Positions 26,775 through 36,109 are shown, numbered from the stretch's first letter. The stretch: DNA of 64,000 nucleotides from an uncultured Schlesneria sp. (GCA_903871875.1 CAIQIR010000091.1:24913-88912); one strand, 5' to 3'. Numbers and translations are program-made. Notes: generated from the sequence alone by a model not told the origin.

Positions 26775-28475
26775 TTATTCGACCCAATGGTCGCCAGCCT
26801 CGGCCCCATCAGCGACATCATGAGGAAAGGCAATCCCCGTGACGCTGATAAAGTGCTGCTTCAATTTTCGATTGATGTCCTTCAGCACGCCTTCAATCTT
26901 CACAATCCCATCTGGAATCTCTGATTTGAGCGGCCCTTCGATCTTCACCGCCGACCGTTGCAGTGTCAGCCAATTATGAGGGGGAATCTGAGGATTGACG
27001 GCACCGATCGGGAAGCAGGATTGAAGAATCTCCTCAGCCACCGGTTCGCCGCGACAGAAGAAGAACATTTCGGTTCCTTCCGGCGCTCCCAGTGAGAACG
27101 AGCGATGCGGTGCGGGGTAGACCAGTCGATCGATATTGTCGTTGACGTCACGCACCGGCGAAAACGATTTCAACTCGCCCTGCGCATTAAACCAAAGCAT
27201 GATCGCGTCGTGTCCGCGGGAAATATTGCAAAACACAGCCAAACGATCGCCCGTCCGCAGGGGCAATTCATTCGATAATGTCCGCACCCCGTCATGGCCA
27301 AACACATTGATCGTGGGAGTCGAATGAATCACATCGGCACCCAGCGGCGAACCGGTAATGCGTGATTCGCGCAGCCACAAGTATGAACCCGCACCGATCA
27401 AAGCGATCGCTGCGATTGCCACCACTAGCCGCGGGGTCGTCCAGCGACGGGCCGCCCGTTGCAAAACATCCGCCACGACCTGAGCCGACGGTCGATCCGC
27501 GGGGTCCGCCGCCATGGCCAGCTGACAGATTCGCGCGACCCGATTGGGCACGCGAGCCCATCTGAGCGGATCAAAATCGATATCACAAGCACGGGCACGC
27601 TCCAATGATTCCGAAATCGTTGAGGCCGCGAAAGGAGGCCGGCCCGTCAACAACCAAAACAGAGTCGCTCCCAATCCGAAAACGTCACCGGCCGGTCCTG
27701 CGCGTCCCAGTCGACCATCAGCCAACGCACTTTCAGGTGGCAGAAATTCAGGAGTCCCGCCCGGCAAGCCGGCCTTTTCACCCCAGGCATCCTCGATTTT
27801 CGATAGCCCGAAATCAATCAGGCGAGCTCGCCCGTGGGCATCGATCAAGATGTTTCGCGGCGTGAGATCGCCGTGCACCACTCCGCGGCGGTGTGCGTAA
27901 GCGACGACCTGCGCGATCTCGGAGATCACTTGAGCCGCTTCCCGAACCGTCGGTTTCCTATCGGCGAAAGTCTGTTCGAGATTTCCACCGGGAACATGCT
28001 CAAGCACAAGGTACGGACGTCCGTCGTAGATCCCGACATCAAAAATTCGAATCAAGCCCGGATGATCGAGATCGGCCAGCAGTTGTCCCTCGGCCAACAA
28101 AGCGTCCCGACGTTCGGTATCACTGCGGGATTGTCGATGCGACAATTTCAGCACCATCTGGCGTCCCAAGTTGGGATCGACGACACGATAGACGTCGGCC
28201 TGTCCTCCAGATCCAAGATTAGCAATGACGACGTAACGGCCAATCGTCGATGTGATCGGAAGGGGTGAACTCGCAACCCCCGAGATAATCGTATGATTCG
28301 TGGCGGTCGCACCGGCCTGAGAAAATGAGCGTAATTCCGCGACTTCACCACTGAACATTTTGACTCGTTTTTGGCACTCGACACAGTGGTCGATATGCTC
28401 GCGCAATTCCTCCGAACCGGCTTCGTCAGTGGCGACGGCCAGCAGTTGGTCATCGCGAGGACAAATCGAATTCAT
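26775..28475 (-). CDS. Zinc-finger/Ser-Thr kinase/transmembrane protein paired with an ECF sigma factor
   Basis: 566 residues. The N-terminus has an anti-sigma-type zinc motif His27-x3-Cys31-x2-Cys34 (HIDHCVEC). The kinase domain covers about 80-340: glycine-rich loop LGSGGQADVY, ATP lysine 110, catalytic loop HGDLTPRN at 201-208 with glycine replacing the usual arginine, DFG at 221-223. A membrane span at about 349-367 leads to an extracytoplasmic part of about 200 residues without known motifs. The start ATG overlaps the stop of the sigma factor gene by four bases (ATGA). The layout suggests a membrane kinase that binds or controls its sigma factor, an arrangement reported for planctomycete ECF groups. 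Confidence 0.85.
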   Translation of the reverse strand: MNSICPRDDQLLAVATDEAGSEELREHIDHCVECQKRVKMFSGEVAELRSFSQAGATATNHTIISGVASSPLPITSTIGRYVVIANLGSGGQADVYRVVDPNLGRQMVLKLSHRQSRSDTERRDALLAEGQLLADLDHPGLIRIFDVGIYDGRPYLVLEHVPGGNLEQTFADRKPTVREAAQVISEIAQVVAYAHRRGVVHGDLTPRNILIDAHGRARLIDFGLSKIEDAWGEKAGLPGGTPEFLPPESALADGRLGRAGPAGDVFGLGATLFWLLTGRPPFAASTISESLERARACDIDFDPLRWARVPNRVARICQLAMAADPADRPSAQVVADVLQRAARRWTTPRLVVAIAAIALIGAGSYLWLRESRITGSPLGADVIHSTPTINVFGHDGVRTLSNELPLRTGDRLAVFCNISRGHDAIMLWFNAQGELKSFSPVRDVNDNIDRLVYPAPHRSFSLGAPEGTEMFFFCRGEPVAEEILQSCFPIGAVNPQIPPHNWLTLQRSAVKIEGPLKSEIPDGIVKIEGVLKDINRKLKQHFISVTGIAFPHDVADGAEAGDHWVE

Positions 28476-29059
28476 GGCGAAACGAGCCCCTCCCCGAAAG
28501 CGGCCAATTCCTCGCGAACCCTCGCCAACACTCGCGAAGCGTTCACATAGACGACGTTGGTCGAAACGTCCAACTCCGCGGCGATCTCCGCCGCAGGACG
28601 TCCAGCAAGGATCCTTCCTTCAAAACAGGCCCAAGTCGCTGTCACCGTCGAAACACGGACGCGCTCGACAGCAATTTCCAGTATATGTCGACGGTACAAA
28701 AGATCCCACTCATTCGAGGGGCTGCCGTCATCTACCGAAGCTTGTTGATCAGCCCACTCCTGTTCGGCCCGGCCCTGCGTCGCACGTCGTCGAAACCAGT
28801 CGGTCAGGGCATTTTGGGTCACGCGCCATAACCAGGTACGAAAGCGTCCTCGCTGAGAATCCAATTGGAAATCGGCCATCACGGAAACAAGCCGCGTAAA
28901 CACGTCTTGAACGACGTCCGCCGCGTCCTCTTCCGAGACGCCTCGCTTGCGAACATACGCGGTCAGCAACGGACGGTAGATCGCGAAAAATTCCGACCAG
29001 GCAACCTCATCCGCCGGGTTGCGGACGCGTTGGATCAGTGAAACGCGGGTCTCTGCCAT
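28472..29059 (-). CDS. ECF-type RNA polymerase sigma factor (kinase-associated)
   Basis: 195 residues from the ATG at 29059. Sigma region 2 is clear: DAADVVQDVFTRLV, then RGRFRTWLWRVTQNALTDWF covering regions 2.3-2.4. Region 4 is AGRPAAEIAAELDVSTNVVY with a helix-turn-helix and a C-terminal VLARVREELA. It is coupled to the downstream zinc-finger kinase gene by a four-base overlap. Forty-nine bases upstream, in the same direction, the PilO/GspC-like gene ends, so it could be read from the secretion operon or from a promoter in that short gap. No upstream Shine-Dalgarno sequence is evident. Confidence 0.93.
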   Translation of the reverse strand: MAETRVSLIQRVRNPADEVAWSEFFAIYRPLLTAYVRKRGVSEEDAADVVQDVFTRLVSVMADFQLDSQRGRFRTWLWRVTQNALTDWFRRRATQGRAEQEWADQQASVDDGSPSNEWDLLYRRHILEIAVERVRVSTVTATWACFEGRILAGRPAAEIAAELDVSTNVVYVNASRVLARVREELAAFGEGLVSP

Positions 29060-29108
29060 GAAATTGTTGGCGACCGCCGTTACGGGGTGTAGTGGAACTA
29101 AACCGTCA

Positions 29109-29993
29109 CTAAAACTCGGGTGGCAGGGCCGTTGCATCCGCGAGTGGCTCGCCAATCGACAACAACCAACGTTCACCAACCGATTCGAAAATCACATCGT
29201 CTTCGAAGATGTCGACCACCGTTCCGGTAAAATGACCGATCTCGAAGCGACTACCCTGCCGCAGTTTCAACAGTTTGTCGTGCCCACGCAACGTGAACCA
29301 GATTTCCGGCTGTCCGTCATCCTGTGTCACCGCGGTGAGAAACACTTGACGAGATTCATCCGTTTCCCCGCCCACTCCGAAAATGTTCCGTTGTGCAATG
29401 ATCCCGTAGTCTTCCAGCGAATTGTAGCTCAGTCGATGGGACGTCAGTGTCGACAACTGATCCTTGCGATCAGCTCCGGGAAGCACAAGTGCTTCAATCG
29501 TCATAATGACATCCAGCCCACCGCCTTTACCCAGCGGTGTCAGGCTGAGCGATTGGATTTTGTGCAAATGTCCAGCGCGATAGAAATCGAACAGGAATCG
29601 CACGATCTGATGCAATGTTCCTTTGCCTCGCACGGAAAAACCCAGGGCATCGTAAAAGCCCTTGCGACTATTCGCGGCACCCGAATCGACGTGGGCCGTT
29701 TGAAATTCCGAACGCTCCACCAGCTCCAGCAGCCAGGCTCGATACAAGGACCTCGCAATTTCCGTGTCGCTCGGTAACGACGATTCCTCCCAAACCGATA
29801 GCTTCCTGATCGCCTCCTTACAGGCGGCCAGTTCCTTCTTTTTACCTTTGATCTTCTTCTGCAGTTGCTCTTTGCGGGCTTGCTTCACCTTTAAGGGCTC
29901 ATCGACGTAGGTGCGAAGTACAAAATCTCCGCCGAAGTACAGGATGACCAGACCCAGAACAATAGTGAGCAGTCGTTTCCGAGAGTCGCTCAT
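29109..29993 (-). CDS. PilO-like/PilP-GspC-like fusion, secretion platform protein
   Basis: 294 residues from the ATG at 29993, chosen because GGAG sits eight bases upstream; a GTG at 29999 would overlap the previous stop. A membrane span at about 7-26 is followed by a coiled coil (KVKQARKEQLQKKIKGKKKE) and a PilO-like alpha/beta core (residues about 78-173). The C-terminal third, from IIAQRNIFG (residues 198-206) on, resembles the homology region of GspC/PilP, whose hallmark is the same N-[IL]-F-G motif before a beta-sandwich that contacts the secretin. Fusion of these two parts is unusual. It would link the inner-membrane platform to the outer-membrane secretin. Confidence 0.7.
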   Translation of the reverse strand: MSDSRKRLLTIVLGLVILYFGGDFVLRTYVDEPLKVKQARKEQLQKKIKGKKKELAACKEAIRKLSVWEESSLPSDTEIARSLYRAWLLELVERSEFQTAHVDSGAANSRKGFYDALGFSVRGKGTLHQIVRFLFDFYRAGHLHKIQSLSLTPLGKGGGLDVIMTIEALVLPGADRKDQLSTLTSHRLSYNSLEDYGIIAQRNIFGVGGETDESRQVFLTAVTQDDGQPEIWFTLRGHDKLLKLRQGSRFEIGHFTGTVVDIFEDDVIFESVGERWLLSIGEPLADATALPPEF

Positions 29994-29995
29994 GT

Positions 29996-31720
29996 TCACT
30001 TCTCCGGAGTATCGACTGAGGGTGATTCCTGTTGTGACCGATCGTCGCTGTTCGGTTCAACAGTTGGCGAAGCTTCTTTGGCCGCAGGTTCTTCCGTGGC
30101 CGTCGCCTTTTTCGAGCCGGTCTTCGCACCTTTGCGAGGTTTTTTCGATTTGGATACCGCCGGTTCGGCCGACTCCTTCGCGCTGGCCTCCTGCTTATCG
30201 GGCTCCTTCGAGTTCGACTCCTTTTTGCCGGACTCTTTCACCTCACTGGCGGATTGATCGTGATCGGACTCTTCCATTTCCACTTTCGCGGGAGAAAGAC
30301 TGACCGATGTTTCAAAGCCCCACGAATATAATTTGTCCTGCACACGTTCTTCGACGCGCGGCGTCTGCACCTCGTGCCGCGAATCGCGCAAGGTGACTTC
30401 CATACGAGTGACCACTTTCGGTTCGCGAGCCAAGCCCTGAAATGCGATGCTCGCCTTTCCTCCCCGCGTGGGCGTCATGGACAACCGCTGAATGACCAGA
30501 TCCTGCCCCGAAGGAAATTTCGAAGACAGTTCTCGAAGCTCGTCCAACCAGACCACGCTGTTCCCGTTCCAGTCGTCGATCGCCTCGGTCACTTTCTCTT
30601 TTTTTGAACTCTTTTTGACCAGCGCCTCAAGATCTGCCAAGTCGCTGGCCAATTTCTTATTCACCGCGTCGGCCGCCGAGAATAGATCCCACACGTAGTA
30701 TCCGCCCGTGCCAACTAGTACGGCCGCCACAATCAACGCCATGGCTAATTGCCGTTTCCGATCCGGTGGTTTTGGCGCCCGTCGAGGATGCAGGAAGTCG
30801 ATGGCATGGTTGCCACCATGGGCCTCGCCCAGCAGCATTCCCAGCAGCGGAATCAACCGTCCAGAAGTTTGCTTCTCCCATTGGCTGCCCAATGCGAATC
30901 CCACGTAAGGGTCGAGAAGTTCGACCTTGGCAGTACTGTCCTTCGAGATCTGCTGCACGATTCGCTCGTACTCGCCGCTGGTCCCGAAGACATACACGGC
31001 ATCGATGACTTGACCGACTTCCGAACCCTGCGGCGCCACGAGGAGCGTTCGGCGAATTTCGTCGAGCAGACGTTGCTCGGCCGCTTCGTCGCCCATCCCG
31101 GCCGGCAAGCGCACGGTGCGGAAAAACAGGGGCTGCTGTTGATCAACCACAATCAAGTCGACTTCATCTGCGACGACGTTGACCAGCAGAGAATTCCCCC
31201 GGATGGCCGTTTGTTGCTTCAAGAAGAGTGAGGCCGTTTCATAGGGTCGCACCAGCATGCAGTCAGGGGCATATCCCGCCGCGGTGCAGACCGTCTTGAC
31301 GCGATCGAATTCGACTTGCGACAAGGCTGCGGCCGTAATTCGACGCGGCTCGCTCGCACCGCCGACATCGGGAATGAAGTCAATCACCGATTCATTTGCG
31401 ATGTTCGATGACTCGATAGCCAGCTGATTCATCACCAGTTCGGGAAGTTCCGCATCCGCGGCCGGCGGAACGGTCAACTGAAACAGTTCGATCGCATTTC
31501 GATCGACACTGGCCAGGACTTTCGCGCCCGAGCGTTTGTGTTTGGCCAGCAAGGCCTGCAACTGCTTTCCCAGTTCGTCATTCTGCAATGGACGATCGTC
31601 AGCCAAGCCCTTCAGAGAAACACTCCCGGCAGCTTCCAGAGTGACCCGCTCGCCAACGGAATTTCCCAGCACAAAACAGAGCTCACGCGCGTCGCAATCA
31701 ATAGCTAAAAGACGTGGCAT
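29996..31720 (-). CDS. PilM-PilN fusion (GspL-like) secretion platform protein
   Basis: 574 residues from the ATG at 31720, chosen because GGAG lies six bases before it. The start lies inside the end of the GspK-like gene (23-base overlap). Residues 1-300 are an actin-like ATPase fold as in PilM/GspL cytoplasmic domains (PRLLAIDCDARELCFVLGN, then LLVNVVADEVDLIVVD). HAIDFLHPRRAPKP (about 305-318) mimics the INLLPWR start of PilN. A span at about 323-345, a coiled coil and a ferredoxin-like domain (about 390-470) follow. The last 85 residues are low-complexity Lys/Glu/Ser/Ala. In ordinary pili PilM and PilN are separate proteins; here they are joined, as in GspL. By context it belongs to the secretion operon. 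Confidence 0.82.
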   Translation of the reverse strand: MPRLLAIDCDARELCFVLGNSVGERVTLEAAGSVSLKGLADDRPLQNDELGKQLQALLAKHKRSGAKVLASVDRNAIELFQLTVPPAADAELPELVMNQLAIESSNIANESVIDFIPDVGGASEPRRITAAALSQVEFDRVKTVCTAAGYAPDCMLVRPYETASLFLKQQTAIRGNSLLVNVVADEVDLIVVDQQQPLFFRTVRLPAGMGDEAAEQRLLDEIRRTLLVAPQGSEVGQVIDAVYVFGTSGEYERIVQQISKDSTAKVELLDPYVGFALGSQWEKQTSGRLIPLLGMLLGEAHGGNHAIDFLHPRRAPKPPDRKRQLAMALIVAAVLVGTGGYYVWDLFSAADAVNKKLASDLADLEALVKKSSKKEKVTEAIDDWNGNSVVWLDELRELSSKFPSGQDLVIQRLSMTPTRGGKASIAFQGLAREPKVVTRMEVTLRDSRHEVQTPRVEERVQDKLYSWGFETSVSLSPAKVEMEESDHDQSASEVKESGKKESNSKEPDKQEASAKESAEPAVSKSKKPRKGAKTGSKKATATEEPAAKEASPTVEPNSDDRSQQESPSVDTPEK

Positions 31721-33338
31721 TGGACGCTCCATTAGGGGAAGTGGAAATTCCTCCCGGTGTATCGAGCACATCCCATGGATATCCGCGTCCCAACACCTGC
31801 AGATCTTTCCAAAAAAGTCGCCGCGCCGGGCGGCTCGACGCATCCAGAACCACTTCCACCCGCTGCGACAACCGCGACGCTTCGGAAAAGGCCACGATCT
31901 GACCGCGATACACATCGCCGCCAACGGTCAGGTACGGAAAAAACGCCTTCATTTTATCCAAGTTGATCAGGTTTTCAGTGAACAGCCAGCAGGGATGGTC
32001 ATCATGCCGACGATCACGTTTCGACCCTGCACCGCGGGACGTCACAATCTGATCGGCCAGTGCCTTGTCGAATCCAGGAATCGCCCGCAGCACCTCGGGC
32101 GGGGCTAAGTTCACGTTGACCCGTCCTTTCAGTACTGGAGCATCTGATACGGTCGTGCGATCATAAAGGATACCAAGGAGCGCCTGTAACTTCTCGCGAT
32201 CACTCGGAAACGGACTTCCCACGACGCTGAAGATGCCTGGCGCAACCGGAACCATGACACGGGATTGCAACAGATCCAAGGGAGACGGCAGGAAAAACTT
32301 CGGGGGATTGACAAAATTAACTTTGACGGTCCCGACATCCACCGTGGTGCCGACTCCCATGTAGGGACCAAATTGCCGGTACAGTGCGGCGTATGTCGCC
32401 ACCTTCACATCAAAGGCCTGCGTCATTTGCCGATGCATTTGCCCCAAATCGGGCTGATTCAGATTAATCCGCGGTTGACCGTCACGACTTTGATTTCGTT
32501 CACCGCTGAACAACGTGAGTAATTCAGACCAGGGCAACGAACTGTCGCCGGAAGCATCTCGGGCCGGAGACACACTTGTCGACGATTGCTCATCCAGGTC
32601 CAGTCGGTGGTTCTGATTCGCGTCGTGCCCGAACAGCGCTGATCGGGTGACTCCTTTGACCAGCAACAATTCTTCCAGCGAATCGGGAATACCATTGCGG
32701 GGCGAATAAGGAGGATTCTGGGTCGCATAGTAGTCCGCTTCGGCTCCCGATTGTCGTGGAACGACGTCACGATCCATCCAATCCAGGATCGCGTCGGCGA
32801 CGGCTTCCGTCATCTCGGGCAACGCCATCAATGCCAGACGACCAGTCCCCGGACGGCGATATTCCCACTCCATGACCGCATGCAGATCAAGACGCGTCGA
32901 TTCGCGTTCGAGCCCATAGCGCCAGCCCGAGGTGCCCGTTTCGTCGTAGTGAGGGGCCATGACACTGAATCGAACTCGACAGAGCGGCCCCTCTTCATCG
33001 GCAACAACCACCCCTCGCATCAGGGTCTCTTCGTCGTCCGTCGAGGACGCAGAGATCGTCGATTGGGCCGTCGACAGGGATTGAGAAGAAGGCTCGGTCG
33101 ATTGCGAGCGTTGCAGGTATTGCTTCAGAAATTCTTCGGCCGACGCAATCGCATTCTCCATTTGCAATTGTTCGCCGCGCAAATGGACCGCTTTATTCTC
33201 GTTGGACATTGAGGCGACGAAGCCAAAACCCGCCAGGCTGATCATCACGACCACGATCATTACCAAAACCAGCACGATCCCGCGTCGCAGCGGTTTGGGA
33301 TCTGGACCAAGCTGAGGACGCAAACAGCTTTTGTTCAT
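31698..33338 (-). CDS. gspK: Type II secretion minor pseudopilin, GspK-like
   Basis: 546 residues. The N-terminal RRGIVLVLVMIVVVMISLAG is a prepilin-like hydrophobic helix (the usual Glu5 is absent, as in GspK). The conserved GspK segment reads VADAILDWMDRDVVPRQSGA, then DYYATQNPPYSPRNGIPDSL, EELLLVKGV and INLNQP. A helix-hairpin-helix-like motif (VNVNLAPPEVLRAIPGFDKA) follows. Standard GspK is about 320 residues, so this is extended by inserts. GspK caps the tip of the pseudopilus. Start ATG and upstream gene stop overlap as ATGA. Confidence 0.87.
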   Translation of the reverse strand: MNKSCLRPQLGPDPKPLRRGIVLVLVMIVVVMISLAGFGFVASMSNENKAVHLRGEQLQMENAIASAEEFLKQYLQRSQSTEPSSQSLSTAQSTISASSTDDEETLMRGVVVADEEGPLCRVRFSVMAPHYDETGTSGWRYGLERESTRLDLHAVMEWEYRRPGTGRLALMALPEMTEAVADAILDWMDRDVVPRQSGAEADYYATQNPPYSPRNGIPDSLEELLLVKGVTRSALFGHDANQNHRLDLDEQSSTSVSPARDASGDSSLPWSELLTLFSGERNQSRDGQPRINLNQPDLGQMHRQMTQAFDVKVATYAALYRQFGPYMGVGTTVDVGTVKVNFVNPPKFFLPSPLDLLQSRVMVPVAPGIFSVVGSPFPSDREKLQALLGILYDRTTVSDAPVLKGRVNVNLAPPEVLRAIPGFDKALADQIVTSRGAGSKRDRRHDDHPCWLFTENLINLDKMKAFFPYLTVGGDVYRGQIVAFSEASRLSQRVEVVLDASSRPARRLFWKDLQVLGRGYPWDVLDTPGGISTSPNGASNATSFSY

Positions 33339-34537
33339 GGCTGACGAGTCCCCCGCTCTGGCGAAATCCGGGCGACATCGGCCACCGGATTCGCACGACC
33401 GGAAGCATCTGGCGACGGCGGCTCTTCAGCAAACGGCAAATGAATCAATCGCCGGTAGACGGTTCCCTGGCTTCCCGTCTTTAATGAACTGCCGCTGGAC
33501 CCACTCGCTGCAGCCAGCGATTCGCCCGCCTCATCACCGAGATCCTCGTCATCGTCGAGCCGGGCTTGCCCTTTGGTCGCATTGATCTGCAGCAAGACTT
33601 CCACCAGCAGGGGCAGCTTGCGCTGCTCCCAACTATTCCACTCTGATTCCCAGCTCTCGCCGTCGAAATAACGAAACTCCAGTCCGGTGACTTGTGGAAC
33701 GTGAAGCACGCCCTGATCCAGCTGAAGGGCCAGGGCATCTTCGGCCGTCCATTCGGAATCACTTTCGGGCAACATGTCCGCCGCCCCACCTGTCGTCCCC
33801 GACCGAAGATTGGCCAACCTCAAACCAATCCACGTCTCCCAGGCCCATTCACGACGGATCAACCCAGAAGGTCGCTGATATTCGCTGCTGCTGGATTCCG
33901 CAGATCGGCTGAATGTGTATTCGACAGTGCGCAGTTCGGACGCAACAGGTGGACGCGGTTGTCCCGGTTGCAGCAAAACTTCGGCCAGATCCGTCGGCTC
34001 ACGAGCGGTACGAGGATCGGTCTGCAACACAATCAGCCGCAAGGCTTGCTTCGTTCCAAACAATCCGAATTTGGGTGCTGACTGATCCGAAGTGCGACCG
34101 CTGCTATCAGAACTTGTCGTTCTGGGGCGACCGGATTCCACCGTTCCTGGCAACCCACCTGGATTTCTTGTCGGTAATGGCATCTCTTCGGAGTTCGGTC
34201 GAACCATTCCGACGGCGGGTGGCAAAACTCGTCCCACGGCAGGCAAGCCATTTTCCGCCCGCAATGGCGGCCCCGGAAAGAGAGGAGGCGACTCTTCCAC
34301 AAGTTGATTTACTTGCGAAATGTCCTTGGCAAATTGTTGCGTCAAACCGCGCGCCAGTTGCGTTTCCTCGATCATCTTCTGACCTGACACGAACAGCTTC
34401 AGGTAGATGTCGGACAGGCTCCACAACGCGACCAGCACCACCGAAGCCAAGAGCGACGTCAACAAGACTTCCAACAGCGTAAATCCCGCACGGGACCGCT
34501 GTCGCGTATTGGATCGCTGATCAGATCGCGATCTCAC
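33335..34537 (-). CDS. gspJ: Type II secretion minor pseudopilin, GspJ-like
   Basis: 400 residues with GTG start. The prepilin signal is SRAGFTLLEVLLTSLLASVV with the consensus cleavage glycine, phenylalanine and Glu5. The rest contains an alpha/beta pseudopilin body with a long insert rich in Pro, Gly and Ser (residues about 85-150), then a GspJ-like TGLEFRYFDGESWESEWNSW near the C-terminus, a typical J motif. It starts inside the GspI stop (GTGA) and its own stop overlaps the gspK start. GspJ, I and K form the tip complex. Confidence 0.83.
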   Translation of the reverse strand: MRSRSDQRSNTRQRSRAGFTLLEVLLTSLLASVVLVALWSLSDIYLKLFVSGQKMIEETQLARGLTQQFAKDISQVNQLVEESPPLFPGPPLRAENGLPAVGRVLPPAVGMVRPNSEEMPLPTRNPGGLPGTVESGRPRTTSSDSSGRTSDQSAPKFGLFGTKQALRLIVLQTDPRTAREPTDLAEVLLQPGQPRPPVASELRTVEYTFSRSAESSSSEYQRPSGLIRREWAWETWIGLRLANLRSGTTGGAADMLPESDSEWTAEDALALQLDQGVLHVPQVTGLEFRYFDGESWESEWNSWEQRKLPLLVEVLLQINATKGQARLDDDEDLGDEAGESLAAASGSSGSSLKTGSQGTVYRRLIHLPFAEEPPSPDASGRANPVADVARISPERGTRQP

Positions 34538-34995
34538 GGAGTGTCCTCCCGACGCTGATTTCGTCGTGGGGGAACCGAGAGACTTTGATTCGAAGGCTCG
34601 CTGGGCGCCGTATTCGCTGCCTTCGGTGATCGACCCGGCAGCCAGCGAACCAGCGAAAAGTGAGCGGCGCGTGACGTCTGCTGCTCTCCCTGAAACACCG
34701 AAACCTTCACGGCGACCAGGTTCTGACTTCGCAGGGGCTGTGTCTCAACCGAGTAAAACCAACCCGGTTCGTCTTCCAATTCCTGCTCTTCCACCGAAGT
34801 TGCGGGCGACACTTCGGCGACGATCTCATCGAGTTTCGCCTGACAGAGCAGTTGGGCCAGATTCAGATCGTAGGCGGCATTCGCCTGCTTGCGGCCGATC
34901 GACGCCAGTTCGATCAGAGCAACCGAACTGCCCAGCAGGACACTCGTGGCCAGCATGACTTCCATCAACGAAAATCCACGCCGTGATCGATGCAT
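34534..34995 (-). CDS. gspI: Type II secretion minor pseudopilin, GspI-like
   Basis: 153 residues from the ATG at 34995, which overlaps the stop of the previous gene by one base (TGATG). The prepilin signal is SRRGFSLMEVMLATSVLLGS. The body contains AQLLCQAKLDEIVAEV, matching the GspI helix that precedes a small beta sheet. The C-terminus is low in structure (basic and proline-rich). By position and length it is GspI, although I and the generic minor pilin PilV cannot be fully separated by eye. Confidence 0.78.
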   Translation of the reverse strand: MHRSRRGFSLMEVMLATSVLLGSSVALIELASIGRKQANAAYDLNLAQLLCQAKLDEIVAEVSPATSVEEQELEDEPGWFYSVETQPLRSQNLVAVKVSVFQGEQQTSRAAHFSLVRWLPGRSPKAANTAPSEPSNQSLSVPPRRNQRREDTP

Positions 34996-35633
34996 CAACG
35001 TAATTCCTGGCGGTGCGTTTCTCCAATTTTCGCAATGCCGGTCAGGCTGCTCAGTTTCACGTCCAAACGCAAGTCAGGCTCGCCACGCAAGCTGACGACG
35101 GCATTGGTCGTATCGCCATTGGGATAGAAAACGGCAAGCTCCGTCCAAACCTCTTCGTCGTCAGCGGCTTCGCTACGTTCGATGGTCGGCACGTCGTCGT
35201 TGACCGTGACTTCAAAACAGATTCCGTCAGGAAGCTCTTTTTCTTCCGGCATCAGATCGGACACCTCGGTCAATGGCGAGCGTTCCTCGGCACTGGTTTG
35301 TGACGTTTCCGCTTCCAATTGCTCCGCGGCGCTGGGCTTCGATTCGTCCGTCGATTCGTCGTCCGACGCCGCCATCACTTGGAACTTGCCGGTATGCATC
35401 TGGATGCGAAAAACTTGAGCGACGCCCGACTGCATGGCTTTCAGGCGCGCCTTGGCCAATTCCGTACTCACCTCTTGGGCGGCGGCTTGCAGTCGCATTT
35501 TGCTCAGTGGCGATTTCAGCATGGGCCACGACATGGCTGCCATTCCTGCCAGAATCGACATCACGATGACCATTTCCATCATGGAATGGCCGCGACGATT
35601 GCGAAGTTCATGGTGTGTAGTGTTCATCATCAT
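34995..35633 (-). CDS. gspH: Type II secretion minor pseudopilin, GspH-like
   Basis: 212 residues. A divergent prepilin signal RRGHSMMEMVIVMSILAGMA keeps the glycine and glutamate but has histidine where phenylalanine is usual. It continues with a long helix (RLQAAAQEVSTELAKARLKA) and the GspH beta-body around AVFYPNGDTTNAVVSLRGE, a typical GspH/FimT C-terminal strand set. An insert of about 45 acidic, serine-rich residues (positions about 88-130) is unusual. It overlaps the gspG stop by four bases (ATGA). Confidence 0.78.
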   Translation of the reverse strand: MMMNTTHHELRNRRGHSMMEMVIVMSILAGMAAMSWPMLKSPLSKMRLQAAAQEVSTELAKARLKAMQSGVAQVFRIQMHTGKFQVMAASDDESTDESKPSAAEQLEAETSQTSAEERSPLTEVSDLMPEEKELPDGICFEVTVNDDVPTIERSEAADDEEVWTELAVFYPNGDTTNAVVSLRGEPDLRLDVKLSSLTGIAKIGETHRQELR

Positions 35634-36109
35634 TCCTTGTCTTTTTTATCGCTTTCCCAGCTCACGATGTCGTCTTCAGTGTTGTCCTGACCATCGGGGC
35701 CCATCGACCAGATCTCGGGTTCTTTTTTCTTCTCGCTGGTCTCGCTGTGGGTCCCGGGAAATTCGTATTGGTACTCATTGCCCCAAGGATCTTTGGGAAT
35801 GGAAGATTTCGTGATATAGGGTCCTTCCCATTTCGATTTCTTCTCGTCTTCGCTCGACGGATCCTCGGTCAATGCCGACAGACCCACGTCCGTTTCGGGA
35901 TAGGTCTTCATGTCGAGCACGTATCGTTCGAGCGCGGCCATCAGCATTCCAATTTGCGTCTTGGCCGCACTGATGTCTGCCTTCTGCTTGCTGCCCAAAA
36001 TTCGCGGACCGACCATCGAAATCAGCAACACGAGAATGGCCAGCACCACCAGCATTTCCACGAGGGTGAAACCGCCCCGCCTTCGTTCACAATTCTTTGA
36101 GTTTCGCAT
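35630..36109 (-). CDS. gspG: Type II secretion major pseudopilin
   Basis: 159 residues. The prepilin signal RRRGGFTLVEMLVVLAILVL is followed by the GspG signature: KQKADISAAKTQIGMLMAAL, the YPETDVGLSAL loop, and SSIPKDPWGNEYQYEFPG, which marks the major pseudopilin with its calcium-site neighbourhood (DGQDNTEDDI). The good ribosome-binding site (AGAGAGGA) and a 138-base gap to gspF suggest independent strong expression, usual for the major subunit. Confidence 0.95.
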   Translation of the reverse strand: MRNSKNCERRRGGFTLVEMLVVLAILVLLISMVGPRILGSKQKADISAAKTQIGMLMAALERYVLDMKTYPETDVGLSALTEDPSSEDEKKSKWEGPYITKSSIPKDPWGNEYQYEFPGTHSETSEKKKEPEIWSMGPDGQDNTEDDIVSWESDKKDKE

